Assembly: GCA_028713395.1 (NCBI GenBank)
Contig: JAQTOJ010000011.1
Location: 1 to 16,429, forward strand
Reading direction: 5' to 3'
Length of the DNA: 16,429 nt
From: Dehalococcoidales bacterium
GTDB lineage: Bacteria; Chloroflexota; Dehalococcoidia; Dehalococcoidales; Fen-1064
In this document: positions 14,543 to 16,429 of the stretch, piece after piece
How the letters are laid out: each line of letters starts with the position of its first letter
How positions within the stretch are numbered: the stretch's first letter is position 1
Position numbers and translations under genes: made by a program
Notes under the pieces: model-generated
The model's database searches: none
Told to the model about the DNA's origin: nothing
What the model saw: only the letters and a program-made list of their open reading frames with translations

Positions 14543-14554
14543 CAAGTTTACTTG
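14523..14554. promoter_or_regulatory. Two tandem CAAGTnnACTTG palindromes, likely operators
   Basis: Site 1 is CAAGT-AC-ACTAG (14523-14534, one mismatch to perfect symmetry) in the promoter spacer. Site 2 is CAAGT-TT-ACTTG (14543-14554, perfect) directly after the -10 box. The centres are 20 bp apart, about two helical turns, so two dimers would bind one face of the DNA. Placement predicts repression of the transporter operon. The divergent winged-helix protein is the natural candidate binder. Confidence 0.6.
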
Positions 14555-14575
14555 TATAGAAAGGAGTCTCTACCT

Positions 14576-15688
14576 GTGAAAAAATTGTTTACTTTCGTCC
14601 TGCTCATCGTGTTCGCCGTCAGCGTTTTCGGCTGTAAATCTACCGGCACGGCGCCCACGACCACCGCTGCCAATGTGACCTATGCCACCGGATTCACCAT
14701 CGAAAATCTGGCGGATGGGGTGAAAAAGGTGACCGATGGCGAAACCCAGACTATATTGCTGGTGCCCTCCGGTAAAAAAGCTCCGGCGGGGTATGAATCC
14801 GCCACTGTCATTAATACCCCTGTTACGCGTGTCGTCATTCTCTCTGTCACCTTTGGCGCTTTAATGCGTCCGTTGGGTGTTCTGGATAGTCTGGTCGGCA
14901 GCGGTACCGTAGAGAGCGAACTCTATATACAGGAACTGAAAGACAGATATACCAGCGGGCAAATCAAATATGTTGGCGCCGGCGGCATGGGCGAACCAGA
15001 TTACGAGGCTGTCAGCGCGCTGAAACCGGATTTAGTGATTCTTTCTACCGGTTATCCCGGCGCCGTGGATATTTACAACAAGATCAAGGGGCTCGGTTTA
15101 CACGCGGTGGTTTGTAACGACTTTTTAGAGAATGATTATCTGGCGCGCCTGGAATGGATCAAATTCATTGCCGCTTTTTATAACAAGGACGGTGTCGCCT
15201 CCACCTATTTCGATTCTGTTAAGGGCAAAATTGAAGCGATCAATAACAAGATTTTACCCTTATCCTATCGTCCCACCGCGCTCTGGGCGAGCATTTTCAT
15301 GGGCTCGGTCTATGTTTCCGGTAAGGATTCCTATATCGCCAAAGGGTTGGAAACCGCTGGCGCTTTCAATGCTTTCTCCAACCTGGAAGGCAGCGGTTCG
15401 CTGACCGTCAACCTGGAGGAATTGTATGCCCGCGGCAAAGATGCCACGTATTTTATCTACGCCTCGACGCCTCCCTACATCAATTCCATTAAAGAAATCA
15501 CAAGTGCCAGCCCCATCCTGGCAGACATGGCATCGATAAAATCCGGGCAGGTCTATTGCTTCCAACCCTGGTATTTCCAGATCGCCGATAAGCCGGACGA
15601 AATCATTCAAGACCTGGCATTCATTTTCCACCCCCAGCTTTTCCCCGGCTATCAACTCAAGAATTTCATGCAGTTACCGGCGGAATAA
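14576..15688 (+). CDS. ABC transporter substrate-binding lipoprotein, corrinoid/iron-chelate (BtuF/FepB) type
   Basis: 370 residues with GTG start at 14576 (AAGGAG 9 bases upstream). The frame is open to TTG 14552, but that codon lies within site 2 of the operator and has no RBS. Signal peptide VKKLFTFVLLIVFAVSVFGC gives a lipid-anchored Cys20, followed by a Thr/Ala-rich linker. NTPVTRVVILSVTFGALMRPLG and EPDYEAVSALKPDLVILSTGYPG are the two halves of the first lobe of a cluster A-II binding protein; VYVSGKDSYIAKGLETAGAFNAF and GQVYCFQPWYFQIADKPDE belong to the second. The segment ADGVKKVTDGETQTILLVP before the first lobe makes it longer than BtuF of E. coli. It feeds the permease encoded 93 bp downstream. 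The presence of cobO suggests corrinoid as substrate. Confidence 0.88.
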   Translation: MKKLFTFVLLIVFAVSVFGCKSTGTAPTTTAANVTYATGFTIENLADGVKKVTDGETQTILLVPSGKKAPAGYESATVINTPVTRVVILSVTFGALMRPLGVLDSLVGSGTVESELYIQELKDRYTSGQIKYVGAGGMGEPDYEAVSALKPDLVILSTGYPGAVDIYNKIKGLGLHAVVCNDFLENDYLARLEWIKFIAAFYNKDGVASTYFDSVKGKIEAINNKILPLSYRPTALWASIFMGSVYVSGKDSYIAKGLETAGAFNAFSNLEGSGSLTVNLEELYARGKDATYFIYASTPPYINSIKEITSASPILADMASIKSGQVYCFQPWYFQIADKPDEIIQDLAFIFHPQLFPGYQLKNFMQLPAE

Positions 15689-15733
15689 GTTTGAGAATAT
15701 AAATAACCATGTAGTTGAAAATTACTTTAACTT

Positions 15734-15752
15734 CTCCCTTTACTAAAGGGAG
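15734..15752. repeat. Intercistronic hairpin, CTCCC/GGGAG family
   Basis: CTCCCTTTA (15734-15742) and TAAAGGGAG (15744-15752), a near-perfect palindrome, lie between the binding-protein and permease genes. It could lower permease transcript relative to the binding protein, a usual ratio control in ABC operons, or be a dispersed repeat. Confidence 0.55.
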
Positions 15753-15781
15753 GGGAAAACTAAGTTGTAAAGGAAACAATC

Positions 15782-16429
15782 ATTACACACAATACAGAGA
15801 TTACCAATTCGTCATTCCTTGCAAAACGCTGGCAGCGGTTTGCCCTGGTGATAACGTTGTTTACCGTTGGTGTGATATTGTTTCTTGTTCTCAATGTGGC
15901 GTTGGGTTCAATTAATATTCCTTTGGGAGATACGGTTAAAACTCTGCTCCGCACCCCGGATTCCAATGCCACCTATCAATCGATCATCTGGCAAATCCGT
16001 CTGCCCCGCGCCCTCGGGGCGTTATTAAGTGGCGCTGCGCTGGCGGTTTCAGGTCTGCTTTTACAGGTGTTTTTTCGCAATCCCATCGTCGGTCCGCATA
16101 TCCTCGGTATTTCCTCCGGCGCAACACTGGCGGTTGCCCTGTCCATGATGGGTAGTTATCTTATCGGCATGACCACGGTGAATCCCATCACCCTCAGTCT
16201 GGCATCCTTCCTCGGAGCAATGGTGGTTATGGTCATTGTCCTTGCGGTAGCGAGTAAAGTACGTGATGTGATCACCCTGCTGGTCATCGGGTTGATGACC
16301 GGTTACGTGGCCAGCGCGTTGAGCAGCTTCCTTATCGCCTTCGCCCAATCTGAAAACGTTTTCCGGTTTGTTATCTGGACAATGGGCAGCTTTTCCGGGA
16401 TCACCTGGAGCGAGGTCTACATTCTGGCG
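15782..16429 (+). CDS. ABC transporter permease, BtuC/FecCD family, 3' end outside window
   Basis: 216 codons are visible, with the C-terminal third missing. Helix 1 (FALVITLFTVGVILFLVLNV), IPLGDTVKTLL, then IRLPRALGALLSGAALAVSGLLLQ, the signature of FecCD permeases, then NPIVGPHILGISSGATLAVAL and several further helices. It moves corrinoid or iron-chelate handed over by the preceding lipoprotein; the ATPase should lie just beyond the window. The start is odd: after the in-frame stop at 15761-15763 there is no ATG, GTG or TTG before GTG 15848, which lies in helix 1 without an RBS. AAAGGA at 15769-15774 is well placed for ATC 15779 or ATT 15782, so I place the start at ATT 15782. Confidence 0.87.
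   Translation, partial: MTHNTEITNSSFLAKRWQRFALVITLFTVGVILFLVLNVALGSINIPLGDTVKTLLRTPDSNATYQSIIWQIRLPRALGALLSGAALAVSGLLLQVFFRNPIVGPHILGISSGATLAVALSMMGSYLIGMTTVNPITLSLASFLGAMVVMVIVLAVASKVRDVITLLVIGLMTGYVASALSSFLIAFAQSENVFRFVIWTMGSFSGITWSEVYILA

Overview
This window looks like a chromosomal segment of an anaerobic, corrinoid- and selenium-using bacterium. My best guess is Chloroflexota, class Dehalococcoidia. That is inferred from the style of the major-facilitator protein, the corrinoid adenosyltransferase/uptake genes, an archaeal-looking winged-helix regulator and a selenocysteine-type selD; nothing in the window fixes the taxonomy. Most genes are core-type, with one accessory patch at about 8250-10246 that carries repeats, a toxin-antitoxin pair, an HNH nuclease and small genes.

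Layout. 1-1071 (-): C-terminally cut MFS transporter whose start appears to be a non-standard ATT. 1195-1401 (-): one-helix small membrane protein. 1584-2360 (+): SurE nucleotidase. 2428-2905 (+): RHH antitoxin and RelE/ParE toxin, with their own promoter/operator, placed between surE and ltaE. 2926-3969 (+): threonine aldolase. 4041-8249 (+): a 1402-residue lipoprotein alpha-2-macroglobulin of strikingly metazoan type, with a GCGEQN thioester, a bait-like linker and a C-terminal receptor-binding-like domain. 8250-8517: dispersed repeats, including a nested hairpin of about 71 nt, then a TA operator. 8518-9483 (+): RHH antitoxin, MazF-like toxin and HNH nuclease in one tight cassette whose end is overrun by a 7-bp tandem repeat. 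9713-9955 (+): two-helix small protein. 10247-11293 (+): selD with an in-frame UGA at the catalytic codon 17, so it is itself a selenoprotein gene. 11298-12194 (+): metallo-beta-lactamase-fold hydrolase coupled to selD. 12326-12889 (-): nitroreductase. 13093-13638 and 13663-14448 (-): cobO and a winged-helix regulator. 14576-15688 (+): lipoprotein solute-binding protein. 15782-16429 (+): BtuC/FecCD-type permease, cut by the window end.

How the parts connect. The last four genes form a divergent corrinoid (or iron-chelate) uptake and adenosylation locus: regulator-cobO to the left, binding protein-permease to the right, with back-to-back promoters whose -35 boxes are 3 bp apart. Two tandem palindromes of the form CAAGTnnACTTG, centred 20 bp apart, flank the -10 region of the transporter promoter and are a likely regulator target. 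selD supplies selenophosphate for selenocysteine and depends on selenocysteine itself. The macroglobulin is predicted to be a surface-anchored protease trap or covalent tag with complement-C3-like thioester chemistry.

The findings I consider strongest are the Sec-containing SelD that a standard gene caller would truncate, the metazoan-like macroglobulin with a C3-like histidine, the double operator in the corrinoid locus, and the two genes that seem to start at ATT.
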